From: Colocasia esculenta
Taxonomy: Eukaryota; Streptophyta; Magnoliopsida; Alismatales; Araceae
DNA: 64,000 bases
NCBI GenBank assembly: GCA_014218235.1
Contig: CM024753.1
Coordinates: 182,318,348-182,382,347 of the forward strand
Direction: 5' to 3'
Positions 1 to 10,427 of this stretch are shown one piece after another. Within the stretch, counting starts at the first letter, position 1. Every line of letters starts with the position of its first letter. The translations under genes and the position numbers were made by a program. The notes beneath the pieces are model-generated. The model was not told the DNA's origin. It ran no database searches and saw nothing but the letters and a program-made list of their open reading frames with translations.

Positions 1-777
1 ATAATAAGTTGATTCATAACAGCTTTTCTACTCAGTGCATCTGCCACAACATTTGCTTTACCCGGATGGTATCCCAAACTGAAGTCATAATCTTTTAAAT
101 ATTCCATCCATCTGTGTTGCCTTAGATTCAAATCTTTCTGTGAGAATATATATTTCAAACTCTTATGATTTGTAAATATTTCAAATCTTTCTCCATATAA
201 ATAATGCCGCCAGATCTTTAAAGCAAATACTACCACTGCCAATTCTAAATCATGAGTCGGATAATTCTCTTCATGTTTCTTTAACTGCCTGGAAGCATAA
301 GCAACCACTTTTCCATGCTGCATTAATACTGCCCCTAATCCTCTTCTGGATTCATCTGTATATATCACAAAACCACCACTTCCTGAAGGAATTTCTAATA
401 TTGGTGTCGTAGTAAGCCTCTTTTTCAATTCAGCAAAGCTACGCCTGCACTCAGAAGACCACACAAAAGAAACTCCCTTCCTGGTTAACTTGGTCATTGG
501 GGCTGCTATTTTAGAGAAATCTTGAATAAATCTTCTATAATAACCTGCAAGACCCAAAAAACTTCTAATCTCTGACACTGTTTTTGGCTCTGCCCACTTC
601 AACACTGCTTCCACTTTTGTTGGATCCACTGCAACTCCTTCTCCAGAAATCACATGACCCAAAAATTGTCCATCTTTCAGCCAGAATTCACACTTACTGA
701 ACTTAGCATACAGCTGATGTTCTCTCAATGCCTGCAAGGTGATTCTTAAATGGGTTGCATGCTCTTCTTCTGATGCT
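1..777 (-). pseudogene. pol: E1 pol, C-terminal RT and RNase H segment
   Basis: The minus strand is open through this stretch and encodes the end of reverse transcriptase (SEEEHA, FSKCEFW, FLGLAGYYRRFI) followed by the RNase H domain used to degrade RNA in the RNA/DNA hybrid (YTDESRRGLGAVLMQ, ENYPTHDLEL, YHPGKANVVADALSRK). The RNase H motif usually read as FTDHKSLKY is FTNHKSLKY here (codon at 168-170), an Asp to Asn change at an expected catalytic position; E4 keeps the Asp. It continues directly from the RT segment at 3458-4678 across the solo LTR. The left edge of the window cuts it before integrase. Confidence 0.85.
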
Positions 778-1450
778 CAATATGTAACACCCAAAAAATT
801 TAAAGTGTTAAGAAATTATGAATAATGTGGTTATTATACATTAGGATTGTTATTAAATTGAGATAATTAGATTTTGGGATTAATTAGTAGTAACGTATGT
901 TACCCCAGTGTCGCACACAAAGGTGCGCGCTCCCACAGGGCGACACCGGAAAATGACAACGAAATAAAAATCCGAGAACACCATAATTTCCAGAAAAATG
1001 TGGAGATCTCATAAATATAAATATTTGAATTTTTTGGCATGCGGACTTCGAGGATAAGTCGACGCGACTATTTTTTAGGTGATTTTTTACCTAGTGTAAA
1101 ACAAAATCTAAAAATTAAATAAAAATCACCATAATTATCAAAACCATTATATTAGTCTATGGTTAAAATTTCATGACAAATGGATACCATTTGAATATGT
1201 TTATAGCAAGCTTAATGGGCTAGTTGAATTATTTGGCAATTACGGTTTGGTTTTCTTCTAGAATTTACGGGGGCTTACGTGTGAAGCCATGGAATGGCCA
1301 ACACATTTGATGGAGAAGGTAACACGTTAATGCCTGATGTGTTACGCTAGGGAGAGTGCATGCAAAACGTGTCCATGGTAAATACAAACCGGTTTTTACT
1401 GCGCCACCTGGGTGGGTGAGGTGCCATTGTGCATGAGAACACCGATGCTC

Positions 1451-1458
1451 TATAAAAG
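1451..1458 (+). promoter_or_regulatory. TATA box of the solo LTR
   Basis: TATAAAAG lies about 670 bp into the 2.67 kb solo LTR, in the expected orientation. A pyrimidine-rich, intron-free leader follows. It is the best core promoter candidate in this LTR; transcription from it is inference. Confidence 0.5.
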
Positions 1459-2304
1459 CCCTTCACCAGTTGACGTCCAAATCTTTCCCTTCTCCACCTC
1501 TGCTGCTTTTGGCCTTTCCTTTGCTTTTCTTTGTATTGGGAAGTGTTGTTGTTGTCGTGGTTTGGAGAAGATCCAACCTGTTGCTGTGTATTGCTGCTAT
1601 TTGGTCTACGAAGGACCTTACTTCTCCAGTGCACCAGAATATCTGTTAAGGCCACCATATGTACAAGCTTCCCATTCCTTCTTCTTATTTCTGTGGAGCT
1701 TCACATCAAAGAAGAACTTACTCTACTCAGAAAGGTAGAATTCAATTCCAAATCGTCTCCTTCCTTCTACTTCGGGCTAACGGTTTGAAGTGATTCGTCA
1801 TCAAGTCCAACTATTTTTCCAGCTTAGGGAATGTGTTCCTGATAGAAAGTGAATCTTCCATCATATTTTAGTTAGTCTTCATGTCATGGGTAGCTACATA
1901 CTACTTCCTCTGTTTCAGTTTGTTTGAATCTGGAATCAAGTTGACTTCACCATGTAGAGTAGACTGAACTATGACGGTTCTTTCTACAATCGAGAAATGA
2001 TTCATTGAGAAAGTCTCAAGTGAGTGTGTGCTTTGATAAGTGCTTGATAAGTAATGGATGAAAGAAAGAAAGAAATTTAGGAGTATTACTCTTTCGAAAA
2101 ATTTCCCTTTGAGTTTGTCTTCTTGTTGATCATCCATGTGAATCATATCCCATGATTTTTCTTTCACTCTCTTGTCATGTTAGCTTCATGTTTGAGGCTA
2201 AGATCATACTTGGATAAAGTCCTAATCATGTTAGGAATGATAGAAGAGCTTGTTAGTACAATTTCTAGTCGGTTTGAATCGATTTTTGAAAGTTTACACT
2301 GAAT

Positions 2305-2480
2305 CTGTCGACAGACAAGCTTCTGCCTGTCAACAGGATCCTCATTCCAGAACCCAGAAATCACCACCTGTGTTTGGCTGTCGACAGCCCCATTACTGGT
2401 TGTCGACAGATGCATACAGAACTGAAGTTCTGTCTCTGGAAACCAGCCCCTGTCGACAACAAGCTTCTGCCTGTCGACAG
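2305..2480. repeat. Three pairs of CTGTCGACAG palindromes in the solo LTR
   Basis: Six copies of the 10-bp palindrome CTGTCGACAG or one-base variants start at 2305, 2327 (CTGTCAACAG), 2378, 2400 (TTGTCGACAG), 2450 (CTGTCGACAA) and 2471. Spacing within pairs is 22, 22 and 21 bp; pairs start 73 and 72 bp apart. The same arrangement occurs in Copia-A LTRs and inside Copia-A. Function is unknown; a dimer-binding regulatory array is an inference. Confidence 0.9.
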
Positions 2481-3457
2481 GTACTGACAGGGTCATGTTT
2501 CCAGCACCTGTTCCTTGGTACAAATCTTACCCAATTGTTCCAACTAATAGTCCACCTAAGTCTTGTGGTTTTTACCCCCTAAACACCTACTAAAACTAGT
2601 CATGTTACCCTTCTTTGTACCATGAATCATTTCTTCAAAGTTTCGAACAAAATTGACCTTGAAGGATTATCAATTTCTGAAATTAGTAAGTAAACAGAGT
2701 TCCTTCACTCTTGTGTGTAAACTTTGAATGAACCCTTGTGTATCCTTGACTCATTACAGTGATGAGTGTGTGATGATGACAATTTGTGAGTCTCGGACTC
2801 ATTTAAGAATTATGCCTGGCAAATAAGGGCTGGTTCAGTCCTGGGGGAGCGCCCGAATTCATCAGTGGCCGCGCGGGGGTGATAAGGACATCGTGGATGT
2901 TGGCATACATCAATTTGTGTATGATTAGTCATCACATCATGCTTGTGTGTGTGAAAATGTGTTTGATTCTGAATTCAAGAATCATCCTAAGTTATTGATC
3001 TTGATTCTAAACTGTTCTTGCTCATTACGTGTTATCGAATTGTCTTGTTTGTTTATTAACTTGAACACTCAGTGCTAGCAATCTATTCTTGTTCTTACCT
3101 TGAATATATACATCTGAATCCTTTTGAATTAAAGAAGTTGAATTCTACTGGGCTAGTTAGCTCATTCAATTTACCATTTTCAGGTGAACTAAATGAAGAG
3201 GAAGCTTAAGGGGTTTTGTGTGCCGAGTGGACCACCCTATGCAAAGAAGTGCAATCATCTTTTGTTTTCTTGTAGATAAGTGAGAATATAATAAAGTTAC
3301 AGTCTACTTTTGCTTGCTCCTCATTTAGACTATAATGAGGAGTATTATGTAATAATTTCCGCAAATCTAGTTATTTATGAGCAAACCTTATGTTACTTGT
3401 CGTGTGTAATATCTGTCATATTCGGTAAATGGAATTTTGCTAGAACGTGACAGAATA

Positions 3458-4678
3458 TATCAAAATATCATCGATGAAAACTACTATAAACTGATCCAGA
3501 TACGGATGAAATATTCTGTTCATCAAGTTCATAAATGCTGCTGGCGCATTTGTCAAGCCAAGTGGCATTACTACAAATTCATAATGTCCATACCTGGTCC
3601 TAAAAGCTGACTTTTCAATGTCTTCCTCCTTAATTCTCAACTGATGATATCCTGATCTCAAATCAATCTTGGAGAACACCTTTGCTGACTGAAGCTGGTC
3701 AAACAAATCATCTATTCTTGGTAGCGGATACTTGTTCTTGATGGTAACCTTATTCAACTACCGGTAATCTATACACATCCTCAGACTACCATCCTTCTTT
3801 CTAACAAATAGAAATGGTGCACCCCATGGTGAGCAACTTGGCCTGATGAAACCTTTCTCTAATAACTCCTGCAACTGCTTCTTTAACTCTTTTAGTTCTA
3901 CCGTTGCCATCCTATACGGTGCCTTTGATATCAGCATACTGCCTGGTTCTAATTCAATAGTGAAATCTACCTCTCTGCGTGCGCTAGCCCCGACAAATCT
4001 TCTGGGAATACATCAATAAATTCTCTAACCACTGGCACAGACTTTACAGATTTATGAGACTCAACCAGACTCACAGAAGCAAGATACGCTACACATTCTG
4101 CATTAATTAATCTTCTAGCTCTGAGCGCAGAAATGATAAACTTAAGAGAATAAAAGGGCATACCTTGAAATTCAAAAGCTGCTCCATCAGGTCTACAAAA
4201 CCTAACCCTCTTCTTTCTACAGTCTACCAGAGCACCATAAGCCTCTAACCAATCCATACCCAGAATCAAATCATACTCCTTTAAAGACAAAGCATACAAC
4301 TTTGCCGACAACTGATTCCCATGAATCACAATTGGAACCTAAACTAAATAACATGAAGTAAGCATAAAATCACCGGTAGGAACCTCAACCACCAATTCAC
4401 ACTGCCTTTCTTCTATGGGATGAGCCAGACTATCCAAGAAATCTTTGGAAATAAATGAACGAGAAGCACCCGGATCAATTAATATTTTAGCTGAGAAATC
4501 AAAGATCGGTAATACACCTTCAATAAGATTTGATGCTTCTGCCTGCGCCCTGGTGATTTCCATCACCCAACCTTGGCCTCCTCTCTGATAAGGGGTTCCT
4601 CTACCTCTATCTGCTGATGGATGACATGTCTGCTGCTGCTGCTGAGTCCCTCTACCATAACCATATCCTCGAGACAGA
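3458..4678 (-). pseudogene. pol: E1 gag C-terminus, protease and N-terminal reverse transcriptase
   Basis: On the minus strand this encodes the Gly/Arg/Gln-rich gag tail, an aspartic protease (ILIDPGASRSFIS near 4470), and the first part of reverse transcriptase (KNKYPLPRIDD, SKIDLRSGYHQ, GHYEFVVMPLG, FIDDILIYS). Protease would cut the polyprotein and RT would copy the RNA in cytoplasmic particles. It is broken: an in-frame TAG near 4330, where the E4 homolog is open, a one-base deletion near 3980-3985 by comparison with E4, and a TAG just before the Asn at 3757. Upstream it joins gag across the LARD at 4684-13774; downstream it joins the RNase H segment across the solo LTR. It is not functional. 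Confidence 0.88.
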
Positions 4679-7129
4679 CAATCTGTGACGGCCCAGTATA
4701 TTTATGCCCATTAAGGCTCCATATCCAGATCCGCCTCCCGCGAACGGACCGAAGTCTCGCAAGGGATATCTCACACAAGTGTCCAGTAAGAATACAAAAG
4801 ACAACTACACAAACACAAGAAAGTACATGTGCTCATACCTGTATATAACAATTTACAACTGTCCCATTACATTATTACATGTCCAATTTAAAAGTACAAC
4901 TACCTGGGGCATACCCCGAGGGAGCACAAGCTCACACAAACTAACTACTACACTACTACTGGTGGTACAAGTCTGCCACAACATCTCCACAAGTCGAACC
5001 AGCGGTAAGCCCTAAAAAGAACTGTAGGGGAGTGAGCCTCAACAAGTCACAGGCTCAGTAGGGGCCACCTAAAAACCACAACAACTAAACAGAAGAGACC
5101 TCAACCCCAGAGGGTCTCACTGGCCACACAGATAGTCAAACCACATTCAACTTACTTTAACCAGGATTAATCAACAATTAATATAAACATATCAATTAAT
5201 CAGAAACCACGAAAGGTAAAAGAGAACAACTGGACTAGCACAACACTACTAGTCCGCCCAACCACTGGGAATACCTCAACCTTAAGCCTCACTGGCAGAC
5301 CACTGCCCAGGCTCCAAGTTTCACAGGCAAACCGTTGCCTCGGCTACAAGCCCCATAGGAAAATTACCCACGTAGGGTAACCGAACTGGCATTAACATGC
5401 CAAGTCCGGCACATATTGGAACCACAACTGGAAACGTACATTAACCAAAGTATACAGCACGTGTGGAAGGTCACCTCATGACCTCCACGAACCTATACAC
5501 AAACACTGGTTCATTACAACACTTGGAGAGTTGGTACACAATACCACAACACAAAGCGAACCCCTAAGGGGTACAGGTACCTATTATCACTAGGTACTAA
5601 CACTAAAAACACAAGCGCAGGGGTAACAGGACTGCTAACCAGAAGCTAGTCTGCCATACCTTAAAATCATAATACAACGGAAAGCTACCATCATAATACA
5701 ACGGAAAGCTACCCTTACAAGGGTATAGCACAGTTCCACTTCAACACCTGAAAAGACTGGTACACAGCGTACCAAGAGAAACAAATACCCACAAAGGGTA
5801 CATGTACCTACTACCATGAGGTACCACCACAAAGTCTCAGAACAACGGTGCTAACGACGAAGCACACCACAAACCAGTGAGTCTCCGCTCACCAACCACA
5901 ACTACAACCGTGTCGACACCAGGGCACACCTTAGTGAGGAAGCCCTCAAACAATGAATAACAACACAAAAGCCACAATTGGTAGTAAAGCACGAGTCGGA
6001 AAGGAACGACGCCACCACACAGGAATGAACTACTAGCTGATCAGGCCAGTGTCCAACCCAGACAACACAACACAAGAACTACCTCTCAGTCTCAAAGCCA
6101 CGGACCCTCAGTCCAGCTATGGCTCCACAAACTCACAAGTCAAGCAACTAACTGTGGAGAATAATAAACACCACCACCTGCAGGTCACACACCCCACAGG
6201 CCCATGCCTGGCACCTTTAGGGACTCTGGCCTAAGCTCCCTAAAGTGAGGCACTGGAAAACAGGACAAGCTGGGGACCAGTGTCGACTACTGGTGTCCGC
6301 ACCCCCAACTACGAGCACGCTACAAGCGACCAAACACAAACTCTCACAAGTCGCTGTCCCACTATCGACTTTCCCTTAGCCGGACGTACAACTCAAACAC
6401 AGGAGTGAGGGTGTCCAGGAAGACGACACAGACCTCGACGGTACACAAGTACCGGGACAAACCCCGAGCACAACAAACACACGTGTCTAGCTCACAAAGA
6501 ACCTGGGGTACCCGACTAGAGAGGCATTCCGGAATAGGCGTCAGACCACCACACTCGGCAATACACAAACCACAACACTTACATGTTTATTACAAACCAC
6601 GATACACGTGTGAGGGGTAGCTTGTCCTGGTCACTCGTGACCTACAAGCTAGCCTACGCAAACACATATATGAACCATATTAATAATAACACCATAACCT
6701 ATCATCGGTCACCTTGTGACCTCCACTGCCACACTAAACACAGTACACAATAATCACGTAATAATCATACTTATACTTTACTAATTATCCATCTAGGATA
6801 ATCTATAAAAGATCCTAAAGAATCAAAACTAGGTTCACACGTGAACCTCACCGCCACTATACCATGGACTAACCACAATGATTAAGATACAATAAACACG
6901 ACGACGTACAATGTGCCATGTACACACAAACCATATGCACGGCTTCCAAACCACATAAACACCATGCTAATTATATAAATAACACATTGACCACATAAAA
7001 CCAGCCCATCTTTTGAGCAACACGCTTCATGAGCGTGACAAGTGCACTGTCTCCACCTGTCATTGCCATGCACAACAAATACCACTAACCGGATATTCAA
7101 AATACAGAAAGCATGCATAACGGGACCTC

Positions 7130-7830
7130 TCAGCTGATGTCGCGACAAGGGGCAAGGTCGCCTTCAGAACGCGACCCATCGACTTGTCGCGTTCATAACA
7201 TGAACGTGACGGGTCGGGTTGTCGCATTCAGGATGCGACACCCTAGGTCGTCGCCTTCACAGGCGCAAACCCCAATCCGGGAGGAACTCCACGGATTACC
7301 ATTCCGGATCATTCAAACCATGCTTAATTCACATTTTTCATGCTTTAATGGTTACCATAGCATGGAATCTACTGTTTTTCAAGCGGTAAACAAGCTAACC
7401 AGCAATTCACAATACGAATCGAGGTAGAACACCCTACCTTCGTGAAGAACGCGAAAACTGAAGATCCCTCGGCATTTCCCCCACTCCACACGACGTCCTT
7501 GCGACGAGAACACGCCCCACGAACCTCCAGAACCTCGAATCGCCCGGAGAAACCCTGCAACAGCTCCCCCTGGTCGAGCAGAGCCTGTGGAAGCTTTGTT
7601 CGGCCGAGGTTCCTTAAAAACGCATTGCAGTTGAGAATGCGACGTAGCCCTACGTCGCAACCTAAACGCGACGTAGGCGGTCGTCGCCTTCTCACTCCTG
7701 ACGTCAGCAAGCCACCCAACGCGCGACGCGTGGCGCGCATGCAGACGTCGACCACTCAACAGCAGTAACAAGAACGCGACCCCCAGGGCCGTCGCGTTCA
7801 GAACGCGACGCATACCCCTGTCGCGTTCAC
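7130..7830. repeat. CG-dyad clusters (GTCGCGTTC / GAACGCGAC) in the LARD LTR
   Basis: Two clusters, about 7138-7270 and 7640-7830, are packed with GTCGC and GCGAC words, often as GTCGCGTTC or its reverse complement, plus one perfect palindrome TGTCGCGACA at 7138-7147. The other LARD LTR (12925-13050, 13390-13620), the E1 LTR (26815-26935, 27330-27510) and E4 LTRs (28930-29120, 29520-29670 and 50085-50275, 50650-50820) have matching clusters. They are the most CpG-rich parts of these LTRs. Confidence 0.8.
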
Positions 7831-7909
7831 AGGCAGAAAACCTGTGAGTGCTTTGGGCCCAACCTGGCGGTCCACCAAGCCTCACAACGCGCGCAAACAT
7901 CTGAAACAT
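7379..7909 (-). other. Open frame near the start of the LARD LTR, homologous to one in the E4 LTR
   Basis: A 176-codon frame starts 79 bp inside the LTR (sense to the LTR). Its translation aligns without an obvious gap over much of its length to the 172-codon frame at 49985-50503 in the E4 3' LTR (shared words include RVLNAT, LADV/PADV with a following EKA, and VLH.GR), and more weakly to frames at 13324-13698 and 27232-27549. No domain, signal peptide or membrane segment is recognised; it is Arg-rich. DNA homology alone could preserve an open frame in a GC-rich sequence, so coding is unproven. Confidence 0.2.
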
Positions 7910-7988
7910 GCACTAATAGGCCACACATTGGCCACCAAACCCACTAAGCAAGGATCCGCAAAGATCTGAAAAATCGCGCGACGTTACA

Positions 7989-10413
7989 TTATTATCACCT
8001 AAAAAAGAATGTCGTCCTCGACATGCAAAGCAAATCACAACAAACCGGATTATCACCTAAAAAGAAACAAAACCGTATATAGAGCAAGTAGGATACACTT
8101 ACTTTGTATCTTTCTCTTTAATCATCTGCGATGACTGATCCATCTATTCATTCCCATATTTGTTCTGCCTTTCCTTTCTTTTCAATTCATTCCACAACTA
8201 CCTCATTTTGTAATTTCAATGTGCTTTTTCCTTACCTTTTATCCGTAGGTGATTCTACCTTGCTGGTGGCGCTTTATCTCCTTGGACTGAACCTTTTTTC
8301 ACATTTTTCTAACTGTGTTTGTAACCTTTCTTTCGGGACCACTTTACCTTTCTCGAGTATCTTACACTATAATACTTTACCATGCTATAATCTTTCCAAA
8401 TTCTTGAATTTTCCGGTGCCATTTTCTTTTTATATTTATCATTGCTTACTGTTACCCTGCCTTATCTGTATTTACATTCGCAACTATCATTTTTTTTTCA
8501 AAGAAAACCAATCACCATCTTTGAATTTCCTGCCCTTTTTCATATTATTCTGCCCATACCGCTTTAAATCATTTCTGATTAAAAACCATAATAACCTCTG
8601 TTCCTTTATTCGCTACACAAAACTTTATACTTTCTCCTTATTCAAGCAAACCTTGAATAATCTGCGAATATTAAATCTTTTTTGCTTCAACTTCCGCTGC
8701 GCTACTCTGATCACACTGAACACTTTTGCAAAATATTCCATAATTTATGTTCTCATTATTACTTTCAATTACTTTCTTCTGGCTTCAACTATATTTATTT
8801 CTAACTTTAACTGTTTCTCAAATCATCTTATTCAATTAATTCATGCTGAGAATATTACTGCAATTTCTGACCTGCCAAACCGCTATTGACATGCTGTACT
8901 CTTCATATACTTTCTTGCTTTACTAACATTCTCTGGAAAATCTCATAATTTTGTTGCATAACCTTTCCAAATATTCTTTAATTAGTCTGTTCCTGCTCCT
9001 GCATCAAACTCTGGAATATCTTAATAACAGTCCATTTCTGCTCTATTGAATCATTTCTTTGCACCGATATACAAACTGTAACTGACATTTCCTGATTCAT
9101 CTATTTTTATTCACTTCATCATTTGCTAAATTCTTCTTTTCTCTGGTCCATATCTCGTTTTTATCTAAACTTCCAATCATTCTAATCATAACATCTTTTC
9201 CACAAAATACTTATCTTATTCATTCTGCTGCCTGGCTAATCTTGCTATACCGTTCATACTATAAATCTTTCTGGTATCTAATCATCCTTCTTTAAAATAC
9301 AAAAAAAACTTAAATTTGAATACCAATTTCTTTAAATATATCAACTTGCTCTGTCTGCTTCCCTTATTCCATTAAATGCTCTTTTCTCAAATAACATAAA
9401 TATCACAATCTGCCTTGCTGTTTCTCTTAACTCAATATTTCTTAACTGTTTCTCCATTAATGTGCTTCTTTCCATTCTATTTCATTTGCCTTAAACTCAT
9501 TCCAATATACTTAACTTTAATTTTGATTTTCCTCAAACTGCTCATAGTTACTAACTTTTACTGCTCTTGTCTTTAATACAGCAATCTTTACTAACTCTCC
9601 CTGAAGAATTCCTCATAATCTGCCATTCACCAACTAAATATTTTTCTTGTGCAATTCCCAGAAAATCACATTGCACACTGATTCTTTTTCTCTCTCTTTC
9701 TTTATTCAACTGATCCTTTCTATACATATTTATATAAATCCTCATATCAAACTTCATATTACCATCATTATTCATAACAACACTTTTTTTTTAATTTTTG
9801 ATCTCAGGCATATTTAATCTATCTGCCATAAACCACTGCTCCCTTCTGTACCGGTACTTTTTTTTTTTAAGCTGATCTGCCTTACTTAATCATGCCAAAT
9901 TTTTCATAACACAAATCACATTCTCATTCATACTGTTTCTTGATATCATCTGACTCAGATCTCTGATACCACAATACCTCTGCTGAGGTTCTCAACTATA
10001 TTTTGCATATTTAATCACTTCTAACACACACTGACCTGTTTCTCATCACCTTGTTACCATATACCTGTCTCTGCTAGCTCTATATTTCATTATAACTTAC
10101 TTACTGAATTTCATATCCAAACTTGTTAATCTCCTCAATTCCTTTAACTGGGAATCTTTAACAACCAAACTGATCTATCACAAACCAGCACGCTGGTATA
10201 ATCACATAGATTATACCACCTCTAATCACATCAACTTTCAATAACTGCTAACAACTAAATTTCTCAAAACAGAAACACGTTTTATAGAACAAGAACTCAA
10301 ATAAATACTACATTAACCAACATAAAACTGCAGACTTACTACTAGCAGTGGACATTAATCCATGTATTGGGACATTGTACTCTCAATCTCTTTTCATATT
10401 CTAACTGGACATT
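7989..10413 (-). other. LARD internal region, non-coding
   Basis: This 2.4 kb lies between the LARD LTRs. It is T-rich on the + strand (A-rich in the element's sense). I find no gag, protease, RT or integrase motif on either strand. A + strand open frame of 252 codons (8131-8889) is low-complexity Phe/Leu/Ser/Tyr and antisense to the element. At the 7989 end, the minus-strand bases before the LTR (a TTTTTTAGG then GATAATAA pattern) match the layout before the E4 3' LTR and are the probable polypurine region. Confidence 0.75.
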
Positions 10414-10425
10414 GCTCTGATACCA
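10414..10425 (-). other. LARD primer binding site (initiator tRNA-Met)
   Basis: The minus strand reads TGGTATCAGAGC two bases inside the 5' LTR, complementary to the 3' end of plant initiator tRNA-Met and identical to the site in E1, E4 and both copia elements. It shows the LARD could prime reverse transcription without encoding any protein. Confidence 0.85.
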
Positions 10426-10427
10426 AC

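Larger units (their letters stand above)
783..3452 (+). mobile_element. Solo LTR of a Ty3/gypsy (Tekay-type) element inserted in E1 pol
   Basis: The stretch begins TGTAACACCC and ends GTGACA, has no gag or pol, and interrupts the E1 reverse transcriptase between the FIDDILIYS and SEEEHA motifs. Flanking 5-mers are CAATA (778-782) and GAATA (3453-3457), a target duplication with one mismatch; the related E4 sequence implies one uninterrupted copy before insertion. The ends and a block near 2820-2880 (a CCTGGGGG and CGCGCGGGGG context) resemble the remnant LTR ending at 53184, so both are probably the same LTR class. A solo LTR normally arises by recombination between the two LTRs of one element. 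Orientation + is inferred from the TGTAACACC...GTGACA order and a TATA box. No coding ORF is credible inside. Confidence 0.75.
4684..7988 (-). repeat. LARD 3' LTR
   Basis: On the minus strand it runs from TGTAACGTCGCG (7988) to CCGTCACA (4684). It is about 1 kb longer than the E1 and E4 LTRs. It has a short tandem duplication of a segment with ATAATACAACGGAAAGC at about 5664-5711, and lacks roughly 40 bp that the other LARD LTR has near 11478-11520. Several ORFs of 60-176 codons occur here; only the one at 7379-7909 looks worth testing. Confidence 0.9.

Noticed and set aside
1347..1788. Overlapping short ORFs on both strands around the solo LTR TATA box
   Set aside because: No similarity to any element protein or to each other, and they sit in the promoter and leader of an LTR.
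8131..8889. 252-codon + strand open frame
   Set aside because: Low-complexity Phe/Leu/Tyr/Ser-rich translation of T-rich DNA, antisense to the LARD and inside its non-coding interior; no domain, and one copy only.
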